A DNA stretch of 64,000 bases from positions 330,310,294 through 330,374,293 of the forward strand of contig NC_053390.1 in NCBI RefSeq assembly GCF_905171765.1, read 5' to 3'. The DNA is from Bufo bufo (lineage: Eukaryota > Chordata > Amphibia > Anura > Bufonidae). The notes under the pieces are model-generated. The model was not told the DNA's origin, searched no databases, and saw only the letters and a program-made list of their open reading frames with translations. The translations under genes and the position numbers were made by a program. Below are positions 38,301-50,300 of this stretch, one piece after another (positions within the stretch are counted from its first letter, which is position 1; the number at the start of each line of letters is the position of its first letter).

Positions 38301-41300
38301 TCAATATGAATAGACCTTAAAGGCAGGAATATTCATATGCTGTATACCTAGGCCCTTATATCCCTATAAAGCCCTGGAATGAGGTTAGGACCAGAGACAA
38401 CCCATTCCTCCCCAGATGGACGAAATGAAGTCTCTGTCTCAAGTCCAGATACAAACAACAGGGAATATAACAAACACAAAACAATTAGAACAGACAAGAC
38501 TTATCTGAAATTAGAAAACTGAGAACCCCCGAAGCACCACAGAGTACAACCGACCAGCTAGTTAGAAGGCAGGAAGAAAATCTATGAGCCACACCTCCAA
38601 GAGTAAGAAGCTGCTACTTATGAGAAAGGTAATTTACCAACAAGCAACACCTAAAGCAAGGGGTGAGGCATTTACCAAAACACAGACACAATAAGATCCA
38701 CAGTGAACTCGTCAATTTAACCCACGAGTCGCCAGTCTCTCCGATCTCCTGGTACCTGCCACGGGAATGTCCGTGACACTGGTCAATGTTAGAATAGCAT
38801 TGCTATTAAAATGCAATGCACTATAGGGACAATGCATTGCATTTAAAAACAATCAAAATACTGTCTGTGGTAAAAAAACGAAAAAAAACACATGTATTAA
38901 ATTAAAAAATTTGCTTTTCGATGAAACAAATTGCAAAAAAAAAAAAATCCTCCCCATATGTTTAGTATTGCCGTGTCCGTAACGACCCGGACTACATAAA
39001 TATAATATAAATTATTCCCCACGGTGAACGCCGTAAAAAAAGGCCCTACAAAAAATAAATAAAAAAGACAGAATTGCTAATTTATTCTTAGTTGCCACCA
39101 AAAAAACTTAATAAGAAGCAATCAATAAGCGCCATTTACTCCAAAATGATACCAATGAAAAATACAAGTCGTCCCGCAAAAATCAAGCCCTCACACAAGA
39201 GCCCTCCATAGAAAGAAAAATAAAGTTATGGGTCTTGGGAAGCAGCAATGCAAAAACATTATTTTCTTTAAAATAAAAAGGGTTTTATTGCGAAAAAGTA
39301 GTAAAACGTAAAAAAAACTATATGTTTAAAGAGACAGGGGGCACACCAAATACTTAAAGGAGTGCAAAGGGTGGTAAAACTACATATGACACAAAATCTG
39401 ACCCAAGAGAGAGTCAAAAGCGCCACCCCATAAATGCACATCCGACCATAAAGGATATAAAAATATATAAAGTTTATTAGACACAACAACACACACTCTT
39501 GTATAATTGTATACAATATGGAACAAAGTGCGGTATGCAATAAAATATATGTAACCGACACACACAGGTCCACTGAGTTATCACATATAAATGTATGCGT
39601 TATCAACCAGCATATAAAGCAATACAATAAATCACATATAGCAAATGTAAGGTAAGGTAAGGCCACTAGAATAGAAAATACAGACAGACAGACCAACATG
39701 GGGTCACATATCAAGCGCCAAACCTACATAGCCAGCTGGTGCAGTGGACCTGGAAACATAGCAAGCGCCCAACGTGTGTCGCCGGAGCAATCCGGCTTCC
39801 TCAGGGGTAAAGGACTGTGTGTTGGGGCGTCAGTTAATATAGGGTGTTAAATAAGCCATAGTTGCATTCACCTGTGCAGCAGGAACTGTGGTCAGTGCAT
39901 GAGCATAGCAGAATCCAGTCAGAACAGGAAACCGGAAGTGTAAGGCTGGGTTCACACGAGCGTGTCCGGATTAGTTCCGGATGCGTCCCGGTGTGTTGCG
40001 GCAAACCCGCGCGAGTAGGAATGCAATTGCAGTCAGTTTTGACTGCGATTGCGTTCCGATGTTCAGTTTTTATCGTGCGTGTGCAATGTGTTTTGCACGC
40101 GCGTGATAAAAAACCGACTGTGGTACCCAGACCCGAACTTCTTCACAGAAGTTCAGGTTTGGGTTCGGTGTTGTGTAGATGTTATTATTTTCCCTTATAA
40201 CATGGTTATAAGGGAAAATAATAGCATTCTGAAAACAGAATGCTTAGTAGGTGATCAGTTGAGGGTTAAAAAAAATAAAAAAAATTAACTCACCTTCTCC
40301 TGTTGTTCGCGTAGTTCTCCCGGTCTTTAGTTCTTTAAAAGATAAACTATGGGCTAAAGGACCTTTGGTGACGTCAGATCACATGCTCCAATCACATGGT
40401 CCATCACCGCGGTGATGGACCATGTGATTGGAGCATGTGATCTGACGTCACCAAAGGTCCTTTAGCCCATAGTTCATCTTTTGAGAAGTAAAGAAGAGAC
40501 CGGGACTTACGCGAACAAACGGAGAAGGTGAGTTAATTTTTTTTATTTTTTTTAACCCTCAACTGATCACTTACTATGCATTCTGTTTTCAGAATGCTAT
40601 TATTTTCCCTTATAACCATGTTATAAGGGAAAATAATACAGTAAATAGACTGTCACCTAGCAACCATGCGTGAAAATCGCACAGCATCCGCACTTGCTTG
40701 CGGATGCTTGCGATTTTCACGCAACCCCATTCACTTCTATGGGGCCTGCGTTGCGTGAAAAAAAGGGTGAATATAGAGCATGCTGCGATTTTCACGCAAC
40801 GCACAAGTGACGCGTGAAAATCACCGCTCATCTGAACAGCCCCATAGAAATGAATGGGTCAGGATTCAGTGCGGGTGCAATACGTTCACCTACCGCATTG
40901 CACCCGCGTGGAATACTCGCCCGTGTGAACGCAGCCTAAGTCACATGATCGGCTGGTGGAACGCATATGCGCTCCACCAGCCAAAACACATAACAGGAAA
41001 GGACACTGCGAACACACATATTTGGGCTAAACATCGAAAAATAATAATAAGATAAAGCCATTTAGATCCACATAAGAAATGTCAGGCAAGCTGATGAATG
41101 ATCCAGACAATATTTCCAAACCGGATGTAAATCGCCAAACCGGAAGTGAGGTGCCGCTGTGGAACGCATGGTGGAACGCATAGTGCGCTCCACTGTGAAT
41201 GGTGGAGCGCACGATGCGTCCAGCACACGCACAGAGGCACGGCAGCATACTGGGAGGAGCAGGGGAGGCAAACACCAGGAGGATGGGGGCAATGTAGTGA

Positions 41301-44300
41301 TAGTAAGTGAAATGAATACATGTACAGCCACTAATATATGTATAGATAATAATCATGATAAATAATAATATAGCAGATACATAGCAGTGAGCACACTAAT
41401 AGAAAATTGGACATATACATACAAAATATGCAAAATTCAGATGTACAATGTATGGGGAGGACATAGACATAGATTATATATGATAAAATTGGTACATATG
41501 AAGGTATATATATATATATATACATATATGAAGCATATCTGACACAAACACCTGTATACATGGTGCTGTCAGAGATCCCAATAGACGTCCCTACAAAAGC
41601 ATAAGCATTAAAGAAGTGAACAGTAATATACATGTACGTTATAAAACATACACACATGATGATGAATGACCCTAATATAAAATCCACGATCCAATAAGGA
41701 CCTACAAAAAAAGGGGCAAAAAAGTTTGATAATGAGGTTAAACCTGCGTGATAAGACCACTGATGTGGAAGTGAAAAGCATGGTGAAAACAGAAATACCC
41801 GAACCGTGCGTGTGACAAAGTGAGTGAAAGTGAAAACGTGATAAGAGCCTGTAAAGACTAACATAATGGGGTTAGCACAAATAAACAAACAATTATTTGA
41901 TGTGGGACACACACAAGCCTTCTATGATCTATGCCCTGACTGCAGCCCCCCGAATTAAACCCCCGTAGAGGCAGTGGTTGTTCAATGCCCAATTTATGCG
42001 ATAATATATGGCTATTATATGCCTCAATACAATGACTGGATAACACATTATTAAAATAAAATAGAGTAGATGCCTCCACATGAAACCAGGACCCCCTGAT
42101 GTATCCCCCTATTAGTGCTCTAATGGCACCAAGAATATATGTTGCTGTTCCTGTATCCCTGCCATGACTAGTTTAATAAACCCCGGCTGCCTAGACGGGG
42201 GAATAAGAGGCCGCCCCCCAATATCAAGTATGATAGTAACCAGTGAACGTGAGTTCCTCATTTAATCCATGCGGAGCAACTGTATCCAGATTAAAAATCC
42301 ATTTGGACTCGAGACGCAATAGTTGTGAGGTAGCCGATCCTCCCCTCAAATTCATGCGTACCAGGTCAAGTCCCGCAATCCTGAGTCCGGAAATTATACA
42401 CTGGTGACAATCCAGAAAATGTGCAGCGACTGAAGTTAACGGTTTCTTTGCTTGAGTCCTATCACGTCGGGCCAAAGCGATGTTTGATAGCTGTTGTTGA
42501 ATACGTTTCCGTACTTCCGAACTATATGTATTTGGTATCACTGTAATCATAGTTACCCAGAGAATAAAGATATTATGTTATTTAAATCGAAAAATGAACG
42601 CCGTAAAATTTATAACATAAAAACGCAGTGGTAGTATAGCTGTTTTTCCCATCTCCCCCCGAGAAAGAGTTAATAAAAGTTAATCAGAAAGTTATGTGTA
42701 ACCCAAAATGTCGCTATTAAAAACTACAACTTGTCCCGCAAAAAACAAGCCCTCATAAAGCTATATAGACGGAAAAATAAAAAAGTTATAGCTCTTGGAA
42801 CGCGACAATGAAAAAAGGAAGAAAAACGCTTGGTCAGTAAGGCCCAAAACATGCTGGTCACTAAGGGGTTAAATGGTAACAAGCAGAGAACTTGAAAGCC
42901 ATAAGAAAGCGATAAGATTGTATAATAATTTTCCAGTATACTAACTCTGTGTTCTGTAGTGCCCTTGGATATATACATTTAAGAAATACCAGTCCATTCC
43001 ATGTTAAAAAAGTGTTCTTTATGATATACCTTTTTTATAGGATGCCTCTGCTATGGACACCTTTTTTCTTTTTTTTTTATTGCACTGGCTTTATTATGGG
43101 ATAAAAAAAACATAGTTTACTTTAAAAAAATGTGAGCCTGTAGTCCACATGTATTCTCATACATTGCAGGCTGCTTAGTCCCATTCAATTTAAAATCCGG
43201 CAGACATGCACAACACATCTTTACAACTAAACCCACCAAATAAATAAAGTTCAATCGAAAGGGATTTCAGATTTATAAGTATTCAGGAAAGCAGAAAGAA
43301 CACCTACAGGCCGAACCTTCAGAGTGCTTGACTGATGGATTTCACACTGAATGGGACGGAGCAGCCTGCAATGTACAGTATGGGGTTCACATTTTTAGTA
43401 GTAACCAATTGCTTATTTGATTTTATCTTATAAGACAGCTGATGCAAAAAAAACACCCTGATGGTGTCCATAGTATTTAAAGAGGACCTTTCATGGGTCC
43501 AGACATTATTAAATAACTAGCAGCTTATGTAGGGCACTGTGCACAGATGTAATATTGCTTACTAGTTTGCATGGGTGCCGCTCTGTTCGCTCGCTGTGCC
43601 CCCCTGCAGTTTTCCCGGCTGGTATGCTAATGAATAGCATCGGTACAGGGAGGAGGAGACTGCCCTGTTTCTCAATGGGCGTCTCCTTCTCTCTGGCTGT
43701 AGCGCGGTCCAATCACAGCGGAGAGCGTCACAGCCAGGGAGAAGGAGAGTATTTTTTTTCTCCCTAGCTGTGGCGCTCTCCTTTGTGATTGGACCCTCGC
43801 TACAGCCAGAGAGAAGGATACGCCAATTGAGAAACAGGGCAGTCTCCTCCTTCCTGTACCGATGCTATTTATTGGCATACCAGGCGAGATAAGTGAACAG
43901 GGGCGCAGCGGGCGAACGGAGCGGCGCCCAGACAAACTAGTAAGCAATATTACATCTGTGCACAGTGCCCTACATAACCTGCTAGTTATTTCATAATGTC
44001 TGGACCTATGAAAGGTCCTCTTTAACCTCTTGCGGACACAGGGCGTACAGGTACGCCCTGATGTCCGAGTCCTTAAGGACACAGAGCGTACATGTACGCC
44101 ATGTGTATTTCCAATCACCGCTGCGCGGCGGGCGGTGATCGGAACAGAGTGCCTGCTGAAATCATTCAGCAGGCACTCTGTGACAATGCCGAGGGGGGTC
44201 CTGTGACACCCCCATATTGGCGATCGCTGAAAACCGCAGGTCAATTCAGACCTGCGGTTTGCAGCGCTTTCGGAAGTTTCTGATCCCCGCGGTCCGTGAC

Positions 44301-47300
44301 CATGGGGATCAGAAACTTCAAAATGACACAGGCGGTGCGGGTGGGTGGACGCACGATCATCCGCCCGCCCCTCTCTCATTTCCAGGATGTCCGAGCGGTT
44401 AGCAGAGTATCAGTACATTGCTGACACTCTGCTTGAAACGGCTGACATCTGTGCTGGCACAGATGTCAGCCGTTTAACCCCTTCCATGCCGTGGTCCGTA
44501 GGGACCGCTGTATGGAAGGGGTTAGAGCAATATAGGAATTAACAGCACTCCTTAGTATCAATGTGGTGGGTTCACGTCTCCAGGGGGTGGTAAAAAGCCC
44601 CCAATTCAGCATACATAACTAAGAGATGAAAAAATAAAAAAATGAAGACAGCACATCCAAAGTGATGGAATTTAATCCGGATTAAATTCCATCACTTTGG
44701 ACGTGCTGTCTCCATTTTTTTTTTTCATCTCTTTGTATGGAAGGGGTTAACAGGGAGGGAGCTCCCTCGCTCTCCCATCGGGGGTTACTGTGCCATTTCA
44801 GCCCCCGATTCATGACAGGATCACAGAGGGAGGGGCCCCCCTCCCTCCCCATCACCCGCTGCTCTATTGTGGCAGCGGGTGATGGTTACCATGGCAACCG
44901 GAGGCCTTCACAGGCTTCCTGCTTGCCATGGTAAGGCTAAGTCTGATTTCTGCTAAAGACTAAGTGTAAAGTGAAAATACAGTACAGTACACTATATAGT
45001 GTACTGTATTGTATTATACAGACATCTGACCCACTGGATCTTCAAGAACCAAGTGGGTCTGGGTCAATAAAAAGAAAAAAAAAAGTGAAAAAAAAGAAAA
45101 AGTCTAAATAAAAAAACACATTTATCACTGATTAAAAATTAAAAAAATAAAATGCACTACACATGTTTGATATCACCGCGTCCGTAATGACCTGATCTAT
45201 GAAACGGTCATGTTACTTTCCCTGCATGGTGAACTCCATAAAAAAATAAAAATAAAAACTATGATGAAATTGAAATTTTGCCCACCTTACTTCCCAAAAA
45301 AGGTAATAAAAGTGATCAAAAAAGTTGTATGTACGCCAAAATAGTACCAATCAAATCGGCACCTCATCCCGTAAAAAATTAGACCTTACATGAGACAATC
45401 GCCCAAAAAGTTAAAAAAATATGTCTCTCAGACTATGGAGACACTAAAACATGATTTATACATATTAGGTATCACCACGTCCGTAAGAACCTGCTCTATA
45501 AAAATATCACATGACCTAACCCCTCAGGTAAATACCTTAAAACAAATTTGGAATAAAAAGTGGCAAAAAGCCATTTTTGTCACCTCACATCACAAAATGT
45601 GTAATAGCAAGCGATTTAAAAAGTTATATGCCTCCCAAAATAGTACCAATCAAACCGCCATCTCATCTCACAAAAAATGAGCCCCTACATAGGACAATTG
45701 TCAAAAAAAAAAATATGTAGACTATGGAGACATTTTTGTTTCGAAAATGATATTATTGTGTAAAACTTAAATAGATAATAAAAGGTATACATATTAGGTA
45801 TCGCTGCGTCCGTAAAAACCTGCTCTTAATAATAACACATGACCTAACCCCTCAGGTGAACACAGCAAAAAATATAATATAAATACGGTGTCAAAAGCCA
45901 TTTTTGTCACCTTACATCACAAAAACTGTAATAGCAAGTGACCAAAATTTCATATGCACCCCAAGATACTGCCAATCAAATCTACATCTCTTCCCACAAA
46001 AAAGAGCCCCTACATAAGACAGTCGTTCAAAAAAATATATATATATGGCTTTCAGAATGTGGAGACACAAAAAATATATATTTTTTAAAAACGCTTTATG
46101 TAAAACTGAAACAAAACCCCCCAAAAAGTAGTCATATTTGGTATTGTCACATCCGTAACAACCTGCTCTATAGAAATAGCACACGATCTAACCTGTCAGA
46201 TCAACGATGTAAATAACATAAAATAAAAACAGTCCCAAAACAGCAATTTTTTTTGCAAATTTTCCATTTTAACCCATGTTTCCAGTAACAAAGAAAGGGT
46301 TAACAGCCAAACAAAACTCAATATTTATGGCTATATGGCCACACGGCAGGGCACAGAAGGAAGGGAACGCCATATGGTTTTTGAAGGCAGAGTTTGCTGG
46401 ACTGGTTTTTTGACACTATGTTCCATTTGAAGCCTACCTGATGTACCCCTAAAAAAAAGTGTCTCCATGTAAGAAACTACACCCCTCAAGGTATTCAAAA
46501 CTGATTTTACAAACTTTGTTAACCCTTTAGGTGTTCCACAAGAGTTATTGGCAAATGGAGATGAAATTTCAGAATTTTTATTTTTTGTTACCTTGCCTCA
46601 AAAAAAGTGTAATATAGAGCAACCAAAAATCATATTTACCCTAAAATAGTACCAACAAAACTGCCACCTTATCCCGTAGTTTCCAAAATGGGGTCACTTT
46701 TTTGGAATTTCTACTGTAGAGGTGCATCAGGGGGGCTTCAAATGGGACATTGTGTAAATTAACCAGTCCAGCAAATTCTGCCTTCCAAAAACCGTATGGC
46801 ATTCCCTTCCTTCTGTGCCCTGCCGTGTGCCCGTACAGCATTTTACGACCACATATTGGGCGTTTCTGCAAACTACAGAATCAGTGCAATAAATATTGAG
46901 TTTTGTTTGGCTGTTAACCCTTGCTTTGTTACTGGAAAAAATTGATTAAAAAGGAAATTTTGCCCAAAAATCTAAATTCTGAAATTTTTTCTCCATTTTA
47001 CATTAACTCTTATGGAACACCTAAAGGGTTAACAAAGTTTGTAAAATAAGTTTTGAATACCTTGAGGGGTGTAGTTTCTAGAATGGGGTCATTTTTGGGT
47101 GGTTTCTATTATGTAATCCTCACAAAGTGACTTCAGACCTGAACTGGTCCTTAAAAAGTGGGTTTTGGAAAATTTCAGAAAAATTTCAAGATTTGCTTCT
47201 AAATTTCTAAGCATTGTAACGTCCCCAAAAAATAAAATGGCATTCCCAAAATGATCCAAACATGAAGTAGACATATGGGAAATGTAAATTAATAACAATT

Positions 47301-50300
47301 TTTGGAGGTATTACTATGTATTATAGAAGTAGAGAAATTGAAATTTGGAAATTTGCTAATTTTTCAAAATTTGGGGTAAATTTTGTATTTTTTTTATAAA
47401 TAAAATAGAATTTTTTTTACTCCATTTTACCAGTGTCATGAAGTACAATATGTGATGAAAAAACAATCTCAGAATGGCCTGGATAAGTAAAAGTGTTTTA
47501 AAGTTATTCACACATAAAGTGACACTGGTCAGATTTGCAAAAAATGGCTTGGTGTCACGGCGGACGTGCACTCAGTATAAACGATAACACACCAACCAGG
47601 CTCTGGACGAGAGACAGGGGAAGGGTGACCTCCTAGTAAATCCCTGACCTCTTTCCCTGCACTGCTCAGCCCACAGGCAGACCTTAAAGATAGGTGTGCT
47701 GTGTCCACCAGCCTGGACTAACAAAACCCTGAACTCCCTGAGATGGTGAAGTGGGGAGAAAGGAGCAGCCTGCTCGCACAGAACCTGGATGGGCTAGATG
47801 ACACAAACAACCAAACTAGAAATGCCACTTATCTCTGAGAGCAGGAACAGACAGCCAACCTTTCCTCCAAACTTCCCAGACCAAAATGAACAGTATAATC
47901 CGCTCAGAGCACTTAGCTGGAGGCCATTTAAACTAATGACTCCACCCAGTGCACCTGATGTGAGGCGGATCCAGCACGACACCAGAACAAATACTAAACT
48001 CGTGCTGCTATCCTGGCCGACCTCCGCACATCGTCAGAGTGGGGCATGACACCCGGTCCTTAATGTGAAAATGAGCCCGGTCCTTAAGGGGTTAAGTAAT
48101 TCCTTTACTTGCAGGTAAAGGTAGATAGCATTTGATCCTATTTTCATAGCAGTGTAGATAGATGATAGATAGATATAAGAGAGATAGATAGAAAGATAGT
48201 TGTGACATGGTGACTAATGTTTGATAATTGTATGTAAGATAATGTGTTTACTTTTCTGTTTTTCTATACCATTTACAGGCATATTAACTCCACCAATTGC
48301 ACAGACCGTATGCAGTGATGTGTTAGACAGCATCTTCCTTAATTCTACAAACTTGCCTGTTAAAACACCAGAGATTACTGACTGCTGCTTGACCCTCTAT
48401 AAATGGTAACTATGTATTGCTAGTTATACACTTGCATCTTTTTTTAACGTTATTATTCAGAATTTAAAGGCATACCTTCCGTGGAGGGAGACCATGCAAT
48501 TTCTATGAGGCCTGTGGAGGAAGCATGCCCAGCACTGAGCTGCTTGTTAACTGCTTCTCGGCAGAGTTAAATGCATTTTCTGCAGCTGCCACCAGGGGAG
48601 CTCACTGAGTAGAGATTCATATAGCTCCTATTAAGTTCTATTGTAGCTATATTAATTAATGTATGATGAGCTCCCACTAGTGGTGGCAGCCAAAGCTTTA
48701 TCATACATAATGGGATATGTAGCTCACTTGGGGAGATTAATCAGTGCATTTATGGCAGTTTTATAGCATTAATACAGTGAAAAATATTACGAATGGGATG
48801 AAAAACTTACTTTTTATAAAATGTGCAACTGTTTTATAACAGTGGATTAAATGGGGTTTTTTTGAGACTCAGGGGAACCCATCAACCCACCTTAATTAGT
48901 CCTAACTTGACTACAAAAGAACATTTCCAATACACTTTCTGTCTCAAACTTGCATGGATGGGCCACTCTGGAACTTGGTCACATGGCATGCTTTTCTTCC
49001 GAAATTCCACATCCTTCAATATTACATCCTTCAGACTGCATTGCAGATTTCCGGTCTGGTCTACAGATGAGCATGTTACTTGCACAGCCCAGGGCAGATG
49101 AGTTACTGTGGACAGGGCCAGAATTATTCATCTCCCTGTTGCATGTGCGGTAGATTTGGTGAATTCAGAAGTTGATCCTGGTCCAAAGCACTTCCCCCCA
49201 TGCTGGCCTGCTGCAGTTATGTCCCTGTCCATAGGTCAGACTGAAAGCCTTGTATTTAGACGTAAAGTTGGTGGATGTAGGATTTCCAAATAGAGGAGCA
49301 TCACATGACATGCCGTCGAGACAATATGTATATTAGATTTTTATCTTTTGCAGGCAAAAAAGGGTGGGTTGATGGGTCCCAACAAACCCCTTTTTGGAGA
49401 AAAAAAAAAGCCTTTTGTGAGATTTTCAAGCTTGTTTTTTTCTTCTCAAAAACAGGTGGGCCCAGATGTTTGCTTACATTGAATACAGCAATATAATAAA
49501 CTGTGTTTTAGGCTTTTTTCTTGACTTTTGGTGAATTTTTTGGTAAAGCATTATTTTTTTCTAAACAAATTATGCTCTATATGTGGCCCCCCCAAAAAGG
49601 CCACAAAAAACAGTAAGGGTCACTTACTATCCAGAAATATGCCTATATTAGGCGTATTTCTAGTGCAGATTGCAGAATAAAGGTCTAAATGTAAGACAGC
49701 AAGGAAGGTGGCTTACATTTAGACTGGCGGTGGATATGCCAAAGTTATTCATCCAAAGTCTGTGGGAATGATGGAGACAGCCAAGTCAGCATTCCTTATT
49801 AGTTTGATGTCTATACAGGATGTGTTTTGTTGCATTTGCATTTAAATGTAAAAAACCAAGCTCATTTACGTGTTACAATGTTCTTACAATAGCTAATTCT
49901 TAAATTTAGTAAAACAATAAGATGGAGTAGAATATTTCAACCATAGCATGTTTGATGTTTGAATTGTAATATGTTAATGGTCTTCTGACTTGTCCAACTT
50001 ATAGGTGTGATCAACTATACGAACCAATATGTTCATCAAAGATATTACCCATAGATTTTTGCACTCAATACATGGTTGGCAAAGAGTAAAAGTCATTTAT
50101 CCTGAAGAAGAGAATGTTAAGAGAAGCACCGATAATAATAATTGTCTTTTCTATTTTTGCTGCAGGGTTGTTGCTGAAAGTCCAACAAACTTTACCATTG
50201 GAGGCAATTATAGCATGAGCGCCTTGTCAGGATGCTGTCAGCTGATTGATTCCCCAACCTTCAATTGTACTTGGTTTACTCGCAGTACATTAGACTTTTG

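Larger units (their letters stand above)
39326..42519 (-). mobile_element. Penelope-like retroelement, 5'-truncated in the GIY-YIG domain
   Basis: The 10-bp direct repeat AACTATATGT at 39316-39325 and 42520-42529 flanks it. The minus strand opens with [20 protein letters not shown], continues with [13 protein letters not shown], and ends [24 protein letters not shown], the conserved end of the Penelope GIY-YIG nuclease, at a stop near 42224. The remaining sequence is a 3' untranslated region interrupted by a 1-kb MITE. Near its 3' part it has the same CCCCTGARGAA-hairpin-ACGTTRGG block as the other Penelope copy (39767-39807 and 12502-12538). Confidence 0.82.
37810..42872. mobile_element. TTAACCCC-ended element (piggyBac-like ends) carrying nested insertions
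   Basis: The left TTAACCCCTTAGTGACC and right GGTCACTAAGGGGTTAA are inverted, flush with TTAA. TTAA targets with CCC termini fit piggyBac-type elements; this assignment is tentative because no transposase remains. Nested inside are a TGTCACG-ended insert (38171-38779) and a Penelope element (39326-42519) that itself contains a MITE (39943-40937). Confidence 0.6.
44022..48095. mobile_element. 4.1-kb TTAACCCC-ended element with internal tandem and inverted units
   Basis: The left TTAACCTCTTGCGGACAC and right GGTCCTTAAGGGGTTAA are inverted. Internally, a unit with TAT(C)ACCRCGTCCGTAA words recurs near 45175, 45470, 45800 and 46143 (about 330-bp spacing). A second unit (GGGTTAACAGCCAAACAAAA) occurs forward at about 46299 and inverted at about 46900. 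A shorter copy of the family lies inverted at 55125-57707. No transposase frame is seen; the piggyBac-type assignment rests on TTAA and CCC ends only. Confidence 0.6.

Noticed and set aside
41331..41912. Open frame of 193 codons on the minus strand
   Set aside because: Tyr/Ile/Ser-rich translation of the AT-rich Penelope 3' untranslated region, including TA repeats.
42520..42550. Met at 42550 as the start of the GIY-YIG protein
   Set aside because: The first ten residues are read from host-element sequence across the insertion point. The target duplication at 42520-42529 marks where the Penelope copy begins.
43672..44379. Open frame of 235 codons on the minus strand
   Set aside because: It crosses the boundary between two transposons (44022) and lies mostly in palindromic MITE sequence; no family resemblance.
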